From NCBI RefSeq assembly GCF_020164435.1, contig NZ_JAIUDQ010000003.1, positions 62,001 to 126,000 of the forward strand: 64,000 nt of DNA. Reading direction: 5' to 3'. Under the pieces are notes generated by a model, which did not search any database, was not told the DNA's origin, and saw only the letters and a list, made by a program, of their open reading frames with translations. The DNA comes from Phyllobacterium lublinensis. GTDB lineage: Bacteria; Pseudomonadota; Alphaproteobacteria; Rhizobiales; Rhizobiaceae. Positions 38,881 to 46,444 of the stretch are shown in pieces (position 1 is the first letter of the stretch; every line of letters begins with the position of its first letter). Both the position numbers and the translations under genes were made by a program.

Positions 38881-38977
38881 TTTATGTCCTTGGAGAAAGT
38901 TGGTTTGGCAGCACCATACATCAAACGGAGGGCAATGCCACATCAAAGCGTCTTTACCGCGCAGCTATGCCTATTAA

Positions 38978-39003
38978 TTAGCCACATATGAATATGTGAC
39001 TAA
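38978..39003. promoter_or_regulatory. Long dyad between the DUF442 gene and urtA
   Basis: TTAG-c-CACATAT-GA-ATATGTG-a-CTAA: eleven of twelve positions pair across a two-base centre. It stands 98 bases before the DUF442 start (minus strand) and about 190 bases before urtA. The AT-rich shape resembles operators of ArsR-family regulators, to which persulfide sensors such as BigR belong; the regulator is unknown. Confidence 0.55.
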
Positions 39004-39131
39004 AGTATGAGCTTGCGATGGCCGGCGGTATCAGCAAACGCTTGCACTTCCCGTTTGTGTCCCCGTTCGGGAAATCTATAATATGTTGATAATTTTGAAC
39101 AATTCGGATGTCCTCAAAAACCGTCGCCAAC

Positions 39132-39148
39132 TTGGCACGGTCATTGCT
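39132..39148 (+). promoter_or_regulatory. Sigma-54 (RpoN) promoter of urtABCDE
   Basis: TTGGCACGGTCATTGCT matches the -24/-12 consensus almost perfectly: GG at 39134-39135 and GC at 39146-39147, with exactly ten bases between. It is 45 bases upstream of the urtA ATG. Urea transport genes are commonly NtrC-controlled through RpoN. A clear pair of NtrC sites was not found; TGCACTTCCCG near 39053 is at most a half-site. The rest of the 38881-39131 gap shows only the dyad at 38978-39003. Confidence 0.88.
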
Positions 39149-39192
39149 TTGAACTCCTTTGGTACCAACAACCAAAAGAGGGGTTCACCTGA

Positions 39193-40491
39193 ATGTTCAC
39201 TTTACCAGCCAGATTTATCGGGACCTTGGCAGCCGCAGCAATAGGCGCGTCGCTGGCTATGTCCCCGGCAAGCGCCGCGGATGACACGATCAAGGTCGGC
39301 ATCCTGCATTCGCTCTCCGGAACGATGGCGATTTCCGAGACGACCCTCAAGGACACGATGCTGTTCCTGATCGAGGAGCAGAACAAGAAAGGCGGAATTC
39401 TGGGCAAGAAGCTGGAAGCTGTCGTTGTCGACCCAGCATCCGACTGGCCGCTGTTTGCCGAAAAAGCGCGGCAGCTGATCGAACAGGACAAGGTAGCGGC
39501 CGTGTTCGGTTGCTGGACGTCCTCATCGCGCAAGTCCGTATTGCCGGTTTTCGAAGAATTGAATTCCCTGCTGTTCTACCCCGTTCAGTATGAGGGTGAG
39601 GAAAGCTCGCGCAATGTGTTCTACACGGGCGCTGCTCCGAACCAGCAGGCCATTCCAGCCGTTGACTATCTCGCCAAGGAAGAAGGCGTTGAGCGTTGGG
39701 TCCTTGCCGGCACCGACTATGTCTATCCGCAGACAACCAACAAGATCCTGAAAGCCTATCTCAACGCCAAGGGCGTCAAGGATGAGGATATCATGATCAA
39801 CTACACGCCATTCGGCCATTCTGATTGGCAGACAATCGTTTCTGATATCAAGAAGTTCGGTTCGGCGGGCAAGAAGACGGCCGTGGTCTCGACCATCAAT
39901 GGCGATGCGAACGTGCCGTTCTACAAGGAACTCGCCAACCAGGGCATCAAGGCCGAGGATATACCGGTGGTTGCCTTCTCGGTCGGCGAAGAGGAACTCG
40001 CAGGTCTCGACACCAAGCCGCTTGTCGGGCATCTCGCTGCCTGGAACTATTTCCAGTCGGTCGATGCTGACGTCAATGCCGATTTCATAAAGGAATGGCA
40101 TACATACATCAAGAACGACAAGCGCGTGACCAACGATCCCATGGAGGCGACCTTTATCGGCTTCAACATGTGGGTAAAGGCCGTTGAGGCCGCTGGCACA
40201 ACGGACTCCGGCGCCGTCATCGATTCGATCGTTGGCGTTTCCGTTCCCAACCTTTCCGGCGGATCGTCGACGATGATGCCTAACCATCACATCACCAAGC
40301 CGGTGCTGATCGGCGAAGTCCAGGACGATGGCCAGTTCGACATCGTCTACCAGACGCCCGGCCTCGTTGTCGGCGACGAGTGGTCGGACTACCTCCCGGG
40401 GTCGAAGGATCTGATCTCCGATTGGCGAAAGCCAATGGCATGCGGCAATTTCAATGTTGCCAGCGGCAAGTGCGGCGGCGTCACGAACTAA
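39193..40491 (+). CDS. urtA: Urea ABC transporter substrate-binding protein UrtA
   Basis: Periplasmic urea receptor (type I fold, leucine/amide-binding family). The 432 residues begin with a signal peptide ending in SPASAADD near residue 31. They continue with TIKVGILHSLSGTMAISETTLKDTMLFLIEEQNKKGGILGKKLEAVVVDPASDWPLFAEKA, the typical UrtA opening, and GCWTSSSRKSVLPVFEELNSLLFYPVQYEGEESSRNVFYTGAAPNQQ. AGAGGGG precedes the ATG. It is first of the five-gene urt operon behind a sigma-54 promoter; a hairpin follows it before urtB. Confidence 0.97.
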   Translation: MFTLPARFIGTLAAAAIGASLAMSPASAADDTIKVGILHSLSGTMAISETTLKDTMLFLIEEQNKKGGILGKKLEAVVVDPASDWPLFAEKARQLIEQDKVAAVFGCWTSSSRKSVLPVFEELNSLLFYPVQYEGEESSRNVFYTGAAPNQQAIPAVDYLAKEEGVERWVLAGTDYVYPQTTNKILKAYLNAKGVKDEDIMINYTPFGHSDWQTIVSDIKKFGSAGKKTAVVSTINGDANVPFYKELANQGIKAEDIPVVAFSVGEEELAGLDTKPLVGHLAAWNYFQSVDADVNADFIKEWHTYIKNDKRVTNDPMEATFIGFNMWVKAVEAAGTTDSGAVIDSIVGVSVPNLSGGSSTMMPNHHITKPVLIGEVQDDGQFDIVYQTPGLVVGDEWSDYLPGSKDLISDWRKPMACGNFNVASGKCGGVTN

Positions 40492-40541
40492 GAACCCCGC
40501 TCGCTACATCGGCTTCGGATCAGGGCATCATCCGAGGCTGG

Positions 40542-40567
40542 CACCACCTCCGCGTGCGGGGGTGGTG
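40542..40567 (+). promoter_or_regulatory. Intercistronic hairpin after urtA
   Basis: CACCACCTCC (40542-40551) pairs with GGGGGTGGTG (40558-40567) over ten positions with one T-G, loop GCGTGC. Only TTCTTCCCC follows, so it is a weak terminator or an mRNA stabiliser. Such hairpins behind binding-protein genes let that subunit be made in excess over the membrane subunits. Confidence 0.6.
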
Positions 40568-40602
40568 TTCTTCCCCACAATCTTGAAACGCAGGATCGAT
40601 TG

Positions 40603-42222
40603 ATGCAATTCATCCGTTTGCTGTCCGCAATTTTCCTGATGCTCGGCATTCTTCATCATGCTGCCAATGCACAGACTGTCGATGACGCAACGTTGCGGCC
40701 GCTTGTCCAGGCGCTTGCAGGCGAGAATTTCGACAACACGACTAAGGCGATTTCTGATCTTGTGAAGACCGGCGACCCGCGGGTCTCTTCGCTCCTGAAT
40801 GCCCTTGGCGGAGGCGATCTCTACGTTTCCAAGGCGGACAAAACCGTATTCCTCGGCAAACGCCAAGGTTCTGATTATGCCGCAACGGATCCCGTAACCG
40901 GCGCGACTCTTGCTCCGGTACCCCGTTCGGCTGCGGAAAAGATAAAGGTCAACAACCGCCTGCGGCGCGAGATCTCGGCCGCAATCGGCGGATTGACCTT
41001 GATGAGCGAAAATGCTGGCGAACGCCGCTCGGCCGCCGAAGCAATTTTGAAGTCGAGGGATCCGGAATCGATCCCGCTGCTGGACCGGGCGATCGCTGCC
41101 GAAAACGATCCCTCCATCAAGGCGTTGATGAGCCAGGCCAAGGCCGCGGCCGTTCTCAATTCCGGCTCACCCGATGACGCAAAGATCGCCGCGATAGCCG
41201 AAGTCAGCGGCGGCAACAGCCGTGATGCGCTCGGCCTGCTCACGCCGCTTGAAGGCGCCGAAGGTCCGGTTGGCGATGCTGCGCGCGCGGCGATCAGCAG
41301 CATCAATTCCGAGCTTGCCATTTGGAATGCTGTCCAGAACATCGTCTATGGACTGTCGCTGGGCTCCGTGCTTCTCCTGGCCGCCATCGGTCTTGCGATC
41401 ACGTTCGGCGTCATGGGCGTCATCAACATGGCGCATGGCGAGATGGTCATGATCGGCGCCTACACGACCTTCGTTGTTCAGCAGATCATCCGCACTACGG
41501 CGCCTGGTATTTTCGATTATTCGCTCCTGATCGCGCTGCCTGCCGCATTCATGGCTTCGGGAGCCATTGGTGTCCTCATCGAACGGAGCGTTATTCGCTT
41601 TCTCTACGGCCGGCCGCTGGAGACCCTGCTTGCCACATGGGGCATATCCCTGGTTTTGCAGCAGGCGATCCGGTCCTGGTTCGGTGCCTCCAATGTCCAG
41701 GTCGGCAATCCGTCGTGGATGGCAGGCTCGTTTGATCTGGGCCCGCTGACACTCACCTGGTCCAGGTTGTGGATCATCGTCTTTGCCCTGTCGGTATTTG
41801 CGATCCTTCAACTCGTCTTGAAGAAGACCATGCTCGGCCTGCGCATGCGAGCCGTTACCCAAAATCGTCGCATGGCGGCCTCGATGGGCATCCGGACTCC
41901 ATGGGTTGATGCACTGACCTTTGGTCTGGGTTCCGGGATTGCCGGCATCGCCGGTGTTGCCCTCAGCCAGATCGACAATGTCAGTCCCAACCTGGGGCAG
42001 GGTTATATCATCGACAGTTTCATGGTGGTGGTGTTCGGCGGCGTCGGCAATCTCTGGGGAACGCTCGTTGGAGCCATGTCGCTCGGAATTGCCAACAAGT
42101 TTCTCGAGCCCTTTGCCGGTGCTGTTCTCGGCAAGATACTCGTCCTCGTGCTGATCATACTTTTCATCCAGAAACGTCCGCGCGGTCTTTTCGCACTCAA
42201 GGGAAGGGCGATCGAGGCATGA
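40603..42222 (+). CDS. urtB: Urea ABC transporter permease UrtB
   Basis: Membrane subunit of the urea transporter (LivH-like). The 539 residues start with a signal peptide (LLSAIFLMLGILHHAANAQ). A soluble region of about 200 residues particular to UrtB follows, containing HEAT-like helices with GDPRVSSLLNALGGGDLYVSKADKTVFL, and then the permease part from about residue 246 (IVYGLSLGSVLLLAAIGLAITFGVMGVINMAHGEMVMIGAYTTFVVQ). The C-terminus has FGGVGNLWGTLVGA. ATG 40603 after CAGGA is preferred to the TTG one codon earlier. urtC overlaps by four bases. Confidence 0.95.
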   Translation: MQFIRLLSAIFLMLGILHHAANAQTVDDATLRPLVQALAGENFDNTTKAISDLVKTGDPRVSSLLNALGGGDLYVSKADKTVFLGKRQGSDYAATDPVTGATLAPVPRSAAEKIKVNNRLRREISAAIGGLTLMSENAGERRSAAEAILKSRDPESIPLLDRAIAAENDPSIKALMSQAKAAAVLNSGSPDDAKIAAIAEVSGGNSRDALGLLTPLEGAEGPVGDAARAAISSINSELAIWNAVQNIVYGLSLGSVLLLAAIGLAITFGVMGVINMAHGEMVMIGAYTTFVVQQIIRTTAPGIFDYSLLIALPAAFMASGAIGVLIERSVIRFLYGRPLETLLATWGISLVLQQAIRSWFGASNVQVGNPSWMAGSFDLGPLTLTWSRLWIIVFALSVFAILQLVLKKTMLGLRMRAVTQNRRMAASMGIRTPWVDALTFGLGSGIAGIAGVALSQIDNVSPNLGQGYIIDSFMVVVFGGVGNLWGTLVGAMSLGIANKFLEPFAGAVLGKILVLVLIILFIQKRPRGLFALKGRAIEA

Positions 42223-43406
42223 TTACCCAATGGTTTTTCTCACATGTTGACCGGCGTGGCGGCATCGTCATTACGCTTCTCGTGGCCATCGCCGTGCTGG
42301 TGCCCCTGTCCAATCTCCTGCTTCCGGCTACGTCACCCTTCCATGTCCCGACCTATCTCGTCTCACTGATCGGCAAATATCTCACCTATGCGATGCTGGC
42401 GGTTGCGCTCGATCTGGTCTGGGGGTTCTGCGGTATCCTCTCGCTCGGTCATGGTGCATTTTTTGCGCTCGGCGGCTATGCCATGGGCATGTATCTGATG
42501 CGCCAGATCGGAGCACGCGGTGTCTATGCCGATCCGGTATTGCCGGACTTCATGGTTTTTCTCAACTGGAAGGAGCTGCCGTGGTTCTGGTACGGATTCG
42601 ACAGTTTCTGGTTCGCCGCATTGATGGTGCTGCTGGTACCAGGGGTCCTTGCCTTCGGCTTTGGCTGGCTCGCCTTTCGTTCGCGTGTGACCGGCGTATA
42701 CCTTTCGATCATCACGCAGGCCCTGACCTATGCGCTGCTGCTCGCATTTTTCCGCAACGATATGGGATTTGGTGGCAATAATGGCCTTACCGATTTCAAG
42801 GATATTCTCGGTTTCAACATCCAGGCCGACATTACCCGTTCCCTGTTGTTTGCCACGACAGCCCTGTTTTTGGCGCTTGCCGTCTTCGTCACCAGCTTCA
42901 TTGTCCGCTCCAAACTCGGCAAAGTGCTGGTCGGCGTGCGTGACGCCGAGAGCCGCATGCGTTTTCTCGGCTACCGCGTTGATCGCTTCAAGCTCTTCGT
43001 CTGGACGGTTTCGGCGATGATGGCGGGTGTTGCGGGCGCCCTCTACGTGCCGCAAGTCGGGATCATCAATCCCTCGGAATTCGAGCCGGCCAATTCCATC
43101 GAGGCGGTCATCTGGGTGGCCGTCGGGGGGCGTGGAACCATCATCGGCCCAATCATCGGTGCCGTACTGGTCAATTTCGGCAAAACCTATTTCACCGCGG
43201 CATTCCCGGAAATCTGGCTTTTTGCACTTGGTGCTCTCTTTATCGTCGTCACCCTGTTCCTCCCCAAGGGCATTCTCGGTCTTTATGGCACGTGGAAGAG
43301 CAAGTGGACCGATCGCACTGCGCGAAACAGGGATGCAGTGCTACCACCAGTTGCTGCCGTGCGCTCCGGCCACACGCCAATCCCCGAACCTCAAGCGGCG
43401 GAATAG
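42219..43406 (+). CDS. urtC: Urea ABC transporter permease UrtC
   Basis: Second membrane subunit (LivM-like), 395 residues with about nine hydrophobic segments. Motifs are LVWGFCGILSLGHGAFFALGGYAMGMYLMR near residues 67-95, NDMGFGGNNGLTDFKDILGFN, the coupling-helix region VGVRDAESRMRFLGYRVDRFKLFVWTVSAMMAGVAGALYVPQVGIINPSEF and VGGRGTIIGPIIGAVLVNFGKTYF. It is coupled to urtB by ATGA, and urtD starts three bases after its stop. Confidence 0.96.
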   Translation: MITQWFFSHVDRRGGIVITLLVAIAVLVPLSNLLLPATSPFHVPTYLVSLIGKYLTYAMLAVALDLVWGFCGILSLGHGAFFALGGYAMGMYLMRQIGARGVYADPVLPDFMVFLNWKELPWFWYGFDSFWFAALMVLLVPGVLAFGFGWLAFRSRVTGVYLSIITQALTYALLLAFFRNDMGFGGNNGLTDFKDILGFNIQADITRSLLFATTALFLALAVFVTSFIVRSKLGKVLVGVRDAESRMRFLGYRVDRFKLFVWTVSAMMAGVAGALYVPQVGIINPSEFEPANSIEAVIWVAVGGRGTIIGPIIGAVLVNFGKTYFTAAFPEIWLFALGALFIVVTLFLPKGILGLYGTWKSKWTDRTARNRDAVLPPVAAVRSGHTPIPEPQAAE

Positions 43407-43409
43407 ATC

Positions 43410-44156
43410 ATGAAAGCCCAGGACACTTTGCTTTATCTCGATGGCGTATCGGTTTCTTTCGACGGATTTCGAGCCATTTACAATCTCTCGCTTGTGCTGC
43501 AGTCCGGCGAGATGCGGGCGATCATCGGACCCAACGGCGCCGGCAAGACCACCATGATGGACATCATCACCGGCAAGACCAGGCCGGATACCGGAGATGT
43601 CTACTTCAATGGAGAAGTCGACCTCACCAAGCATGACGAAGCAGAAATCGCGCTGCTCGGCATCGGCCGCAAGTTCCAGAAGCCCACTGTCTTCGAAAGC
43701 CACACCGTGGAGGACAACCTGGTCCTGGCATTGTCCGGACCAAGATCGGCCTTCTCAACGCTTTTTCATCGCCAGAGCAAGGACGAGGCCGAACGCATTC
43801 GCGAGATTCTCGATACGATCCGTCTCCATGACAAGCGCGATTGGCTTGCGGCCAATCTCTCGCATGGCCAGAAGCAATGGCTTGAGATCGGCATGCTGCT
43901 CGCGCAAGACCCCAAATTGCTCCTGGTCGATGAGCCGGTTGCAGGAATGACCGATGCCGAAACTGCAGAAACAGCGAAGCTCCTGCGCGAGATCGCCAAG
44001 ACCCGCTCGGTGCTCGTGGTCGAGCATGACATGCATTTCGTTCGCGAACTCGATGTGAAGGTGACCTGCTTGCACGAAGGCACGGTGCTTGCCGAAGGTT
44101 CGCTGGATTTTGTCAGCAATGATCAGCGCGTGATCGAGGTGTATCTTGGCCGGTAG
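43410..44156 (+). CDS. urtD: Urea ABC transporter ATP-binding protein UrtD
   Basis: Cytosolic ATPase of 248 residues (LivG-like). Walker A is GPNGAGKTTMMDIITGKTRPD near residues 38-58, the signature LSHGQKQWLEIGMLLAQDPKLLLVDEPVAGM combines the ABC signature and Walker B, and VLVVEHDMHFVRELD is the H-loop region. It pairs with UrtE to drive UrtB/UrtC. GGCGGA stands before its ATG within the end of urtC. Confidence 0.96.
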   Translation: MKAQDTLLYLDGVSVSFDGFRAIYNLSLVLQSGEMRAIIGPNGAGKTTMMDIITGKTRPDTGDVYFNGEVDLTKHDEAEIALLGIGRKFQKPTVFESHTVEDNLVLALSGPRSAFSTLFHRQSKDEAERIREILDTIRLHDKRDWLAANLSHGQKQWLEIGMLLAQDPKLLLVDEPVAGMTDAETAETAKLLREIAKTRSVLVVEHDMHFVRELDVKVTCLHEGTVLAEGSLDFVSNDQRVIEVYLGR

Positions 44157-44213
44157 AGCGCAATTTTCAGGAAAAGTCTTGTCCGGTTTCCCGGAACAAC
44201 AAGGAAATATCCC

Positions 44214-44909
44214 ATGCTGACTGTTGAAAATGCGTCCCTGCATTACGGCGCAGCGCAAGCGTTGCGCGGAGTATCGCTCGAGGTAAGGCCGAAATCGATC
44301 ACCTGCGTTCTCGGCCGCAATGGTGTCGGCAAGACCAGCATGCTCCGGGCCATCGTTGGGCAGCACCCGTTGTCTTCCGGCTCGATCAGTTTCGACGGTG
44401 CACCCCTCGGCAGGAAGCCGTCCTATGATCGTGCACGCGCGGGGATCGCCTTTGTGCCGCAAGGACGCGAGATTTTCCCTCTGCTCACCGTTCGCGAGAA
44501 TCTTGCAACCGGCTTTGCCGCAGCGCGGCAGGGGAATCGCAATGTGCCGCCTGAAGTCTTCGAATTGTTTCCGGTGTTGAAAACGATGCTGGGGCGACGC
44601 GGTGGCGATTTGTCAGGCGGGCAGCAGCAGCAGCTTGCAATCGGCAGGGCGCTGGTAACGCGGCCGAAGCTGCTCGTGCTGGATGAGCCGACCGAAGGTA
44701 TTCAGCCATCGATTATCAAGGATATTGGCCGCGCGATCCAGTTCCTGCGCGATCAGACGGGTCTCGCAATCCTTCTGGTAGAGCAGTATCTCGACTTCTG
44801 CCGGGAGCTTGCCGATCATGTCTACATCATGGACCGGGGCGAGATCGTCCATTCAGGCGATGCCGCCAGCCTGGACAGGCCCGAGGTGCGCAAGTTCTTG
44901 ACGGTCTGA
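44214..44909 (+). CDS. urtE: Urea ABC transporter ATP-binding protein UrtE
   Basis: Cytosolic ATPase of 231 residues (LivF-like). Walker A is LGRNGVGKTSMLRAIVGQHP, the signature is DLSGGQQQQLAIGRALVTRPKLLVLDEPTEGIQPS, and AILLVEQYLDFCRELADHVYIMDRGEIVHSG is the H-loop. It is the last gene of urtABCDE, 57 bases after urtD. No urease genes follow in the window, unlike many genomes where ure genes are close. Confidence 0.96.
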   Translation: MLTVENASLHYGAAQALRGVSLEVRPKSITCVLGRNGVGKTSMLRAIVGQHPLSSGSISFDGAPLGRKPSYDRARAGIAFVPQGREIFPLLTVRENLATGFAAARQGNRNVPPEVFELFPVLKTMLGRRGGDLSGGQQQQLAIGRALVTRPKLLVLDEPTEGIQPSIIKDIGRAIQFLRDQTGLAILLVEQYLDFCRELADHVYIMDRGEIVHSGDAASLDRPEVRKFLTV

Positions 44910-44969
44910 AAACTTGCCTTGCTGATAACATCGCATCCCCATTAGGGTCGTTCAGGAGGAACAACCCGG

Positions 44970-45866
44970 ATGATCGACAAGCTGGAATTTTTCATTGCCC
45001 TGGCGCGCCATCGGCATTTCGGCCGCGCGGCGGAAGAGTGTGGCGTGACCCAGCCCACCTTGTCCGCCGCAATACGTCAGCTTGAAGATACGCTCGGCGT
45101 TGTGCTGGTACAGCGCGGATCGCGCTTCAAGGGCCTGACCTCCGAAGGCCAGCGCGTGCTCGAATGGGCCAGGCGCATCGTCGGTGACACGCGCACCATG
45201 CGCGAGGAGATCCGCGCTGCCCGCTTCGGCCTTGCCGGTCACGTGAAGATTGCGGCGATTCCGACGGCACTCGCCATGGTCTCGCGGTTGACCACGCCAT
45301 TTCGCGAGAAACATCCGGACGTCACGTTTTCCATAACGTCGCGCACGTCACTGGAAGTCCTGACACTGCTCAGCAATTTCGAGATCGACGTCGGTATCAG
45401 TTATCTTGACAACGAGCCGCTGGGACGCGTGACGTCCGTGCCGCTCTATTCGGAGCGCTACCAGCTCATTACGTCGGCAGGCAATACCTATTCCGACCGG
45501 CAATCTGTGACCTGGGCCGAGGTGGGGCAATTGCCGCTCTGCCTCCTGACGATGGACATGCAGAACCGCCGCCTGATCAACAAGCATCTGGAGGAAGCGG
45601 GCATCGAGGTTCACCCGACCCTCGAATCAAATTCGATGATCGTGCTGTTCTCGCATATTCGCACAGGAAAATGGGCCAGCATCATGCCGCTGAACCTCGC
45701 CGAGTCCCTGGGGTTTGCCGAGCCCATACGCTCGATACCCATCGTAGAGCCCGATGCGCGTCATCTTGTCGGCCTGGTCGCTGCGGACCGGGAGCCGCAT
45801 ACGCCGTTGGTTTCTGCGCTGCTTCACGAGGCCCGAACGCTGGCCACAAGCTTGAATCTGGTTTGA
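44970..45866 (+). CDS. LysR-family regulator, probable activator of the fds operon
   Basis: A 298-residue LysR-type regulator. The helix-turn-helix is near residues 18-40 (HFGRAAEECGVTQPTLSAAIRQLEDTLGVVLVQRG), followed by the coinducer domain (VKIAAIPTALAMVSRLTTPFREKHPDVTFSI). GGAGGAACAACCCGG precedes the ATG. It lies directly upstream of, and in the same direction as, the formate dehydrogenase genes, with a LysR-type dyad just after its stop. In Cupriavidus and methylotrophs a LysR gene in this position (FdsR) controls fds; by analogy this is the likely role. Confidence 0.88.
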   Translation: MIDKLEFFIALARHRHFGRAAEECGVTQPTLSAAIRQLEDTLGVVLVQRGSRFKGLTSEGQRVLEWARRIVGDTRTMREEIRAARFGLAGHVKIAAIPTALAMVSRLTTPFREKHPDVTFSITSRTSLEVLTLLSNFEIDVGISYLDNEPLGRVTSVPLYSERYQLITSAGNTYSDRQSVTWAEVGQLPLCLLTMDMQNRRLINKHLEEAGIEVHPTLESNSMIVLFSHIRTGKWASIMPLNLAESLGFAEPIRSIPIVEPDARHLVGLVAADREPHTPLVSALLHEARTLATSLNLV

Positions 45867-45881
45867 TAGAAGATTTCTATC
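45865..45881 (+). promoter_or_regulatory. LysR-type box before fdsG
   Basis: Exact dyad GATAGAA-GAT-TTCTATC, which contains ATAG-N7-CTAT, a classic T-N11-A LysR-family recognition site. It begins within the stop codon of the lysR gene and lies 90 bases before the fdsG start, with TATATT further on as a possible -10. It is the likely site where the adjacent regulator activates fdsGBA. Confidence 0.65.
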
Positions 45882-45970
45882 GTTCGACGAGTCTGCTATA
45901 TTGATATCAGCGGCTATTTTTGATCTGTTCTAAGGAGTGGGGAGAAAAACAAGGGAGGGCACTGCACGAT

Positions 45971-46444
45971 ATGCAGGGTGCACGTACCGACATCGCCGAA
46001 AGGGCGATAGGCATTATCGATCAACTGAAGGGCAAAGAGGGTCCTCTGCTTCCCATTCTGCACGAACTGCAGGATGAGTTCGGCTATGTGCCGGAGGAGG
46101 CTTTGCCGTTGATTGCGCAAGCCCTGAACATTTCCCGCGCCGAAGTACATGGCGTTTTCACCTTCTATCATGACTACCGCGATCATCCTGCGGGGCGGCA
46201 TGTCCTGAAGCTCTGCCGTGCGGAGGCGTGCCAATCCATGGGTGCTGAGGCGCTTGCCAACACGGCGCGGCAATTGCTCGGCGTCGATTGGCATGACACG
46301 ACCGCCGACGGGGCCGTTACGCTTGAGCCGGTCTACTGCCTCGGCCTTTGCGCCTGCGCACCTTCTGCCATGCTTGATGGTGAAGTCATTGGCAGGCTGG
46401 ATATTGAAAAACTTGAGGAAATCGCCGCGGAGGTGCGCCTGTGA
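45971..46444 (+). CDS. fdsG: NAD-dependent formate dehydrogenase gamma subunit FdsG
   Basis: A 157-residue NuoE-like subunit carrying a [2Fe-2S] cluster in the soluble Mo formate dehydrogenase. Cluster ligands are visible as KLCRAEACQSMG (two Cys, five residues apart) and YCLGLCACAPSAML (Cys-x3-Cys). The upstream helical part (PLLPILHELQDEFGYVPEEALPLIAQALNISRAEVHGVFTFYHDYR) is typical of NuoE. The start is ATG 45971 with GGGAGGG a little far upstream. fdsB starts in its stop codon (GTGA). Confidence 0.95.
   Translation: MQGARTDIAERAIGIIDQLKGKEGPLLPILHELQDEFGYVPEEALPLIAQALNISRAEVHGVFTFYHDYRDHPAGRHVLKLCRAEACQSMGAEALANTARQLLGVDWHDTTADGAVTLEPVYCLGLCACAPSAMLDGEVIGRLDIEKLEEIAAEVRL

Noticed and set aside
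39040..39070. NtrC binding site TGCACTTCCCGTTTGTGTC
   Set aside because: Only the left half resembles TGCAC-N5-GTGCA-type sites; the match is too poor to report as a feature.
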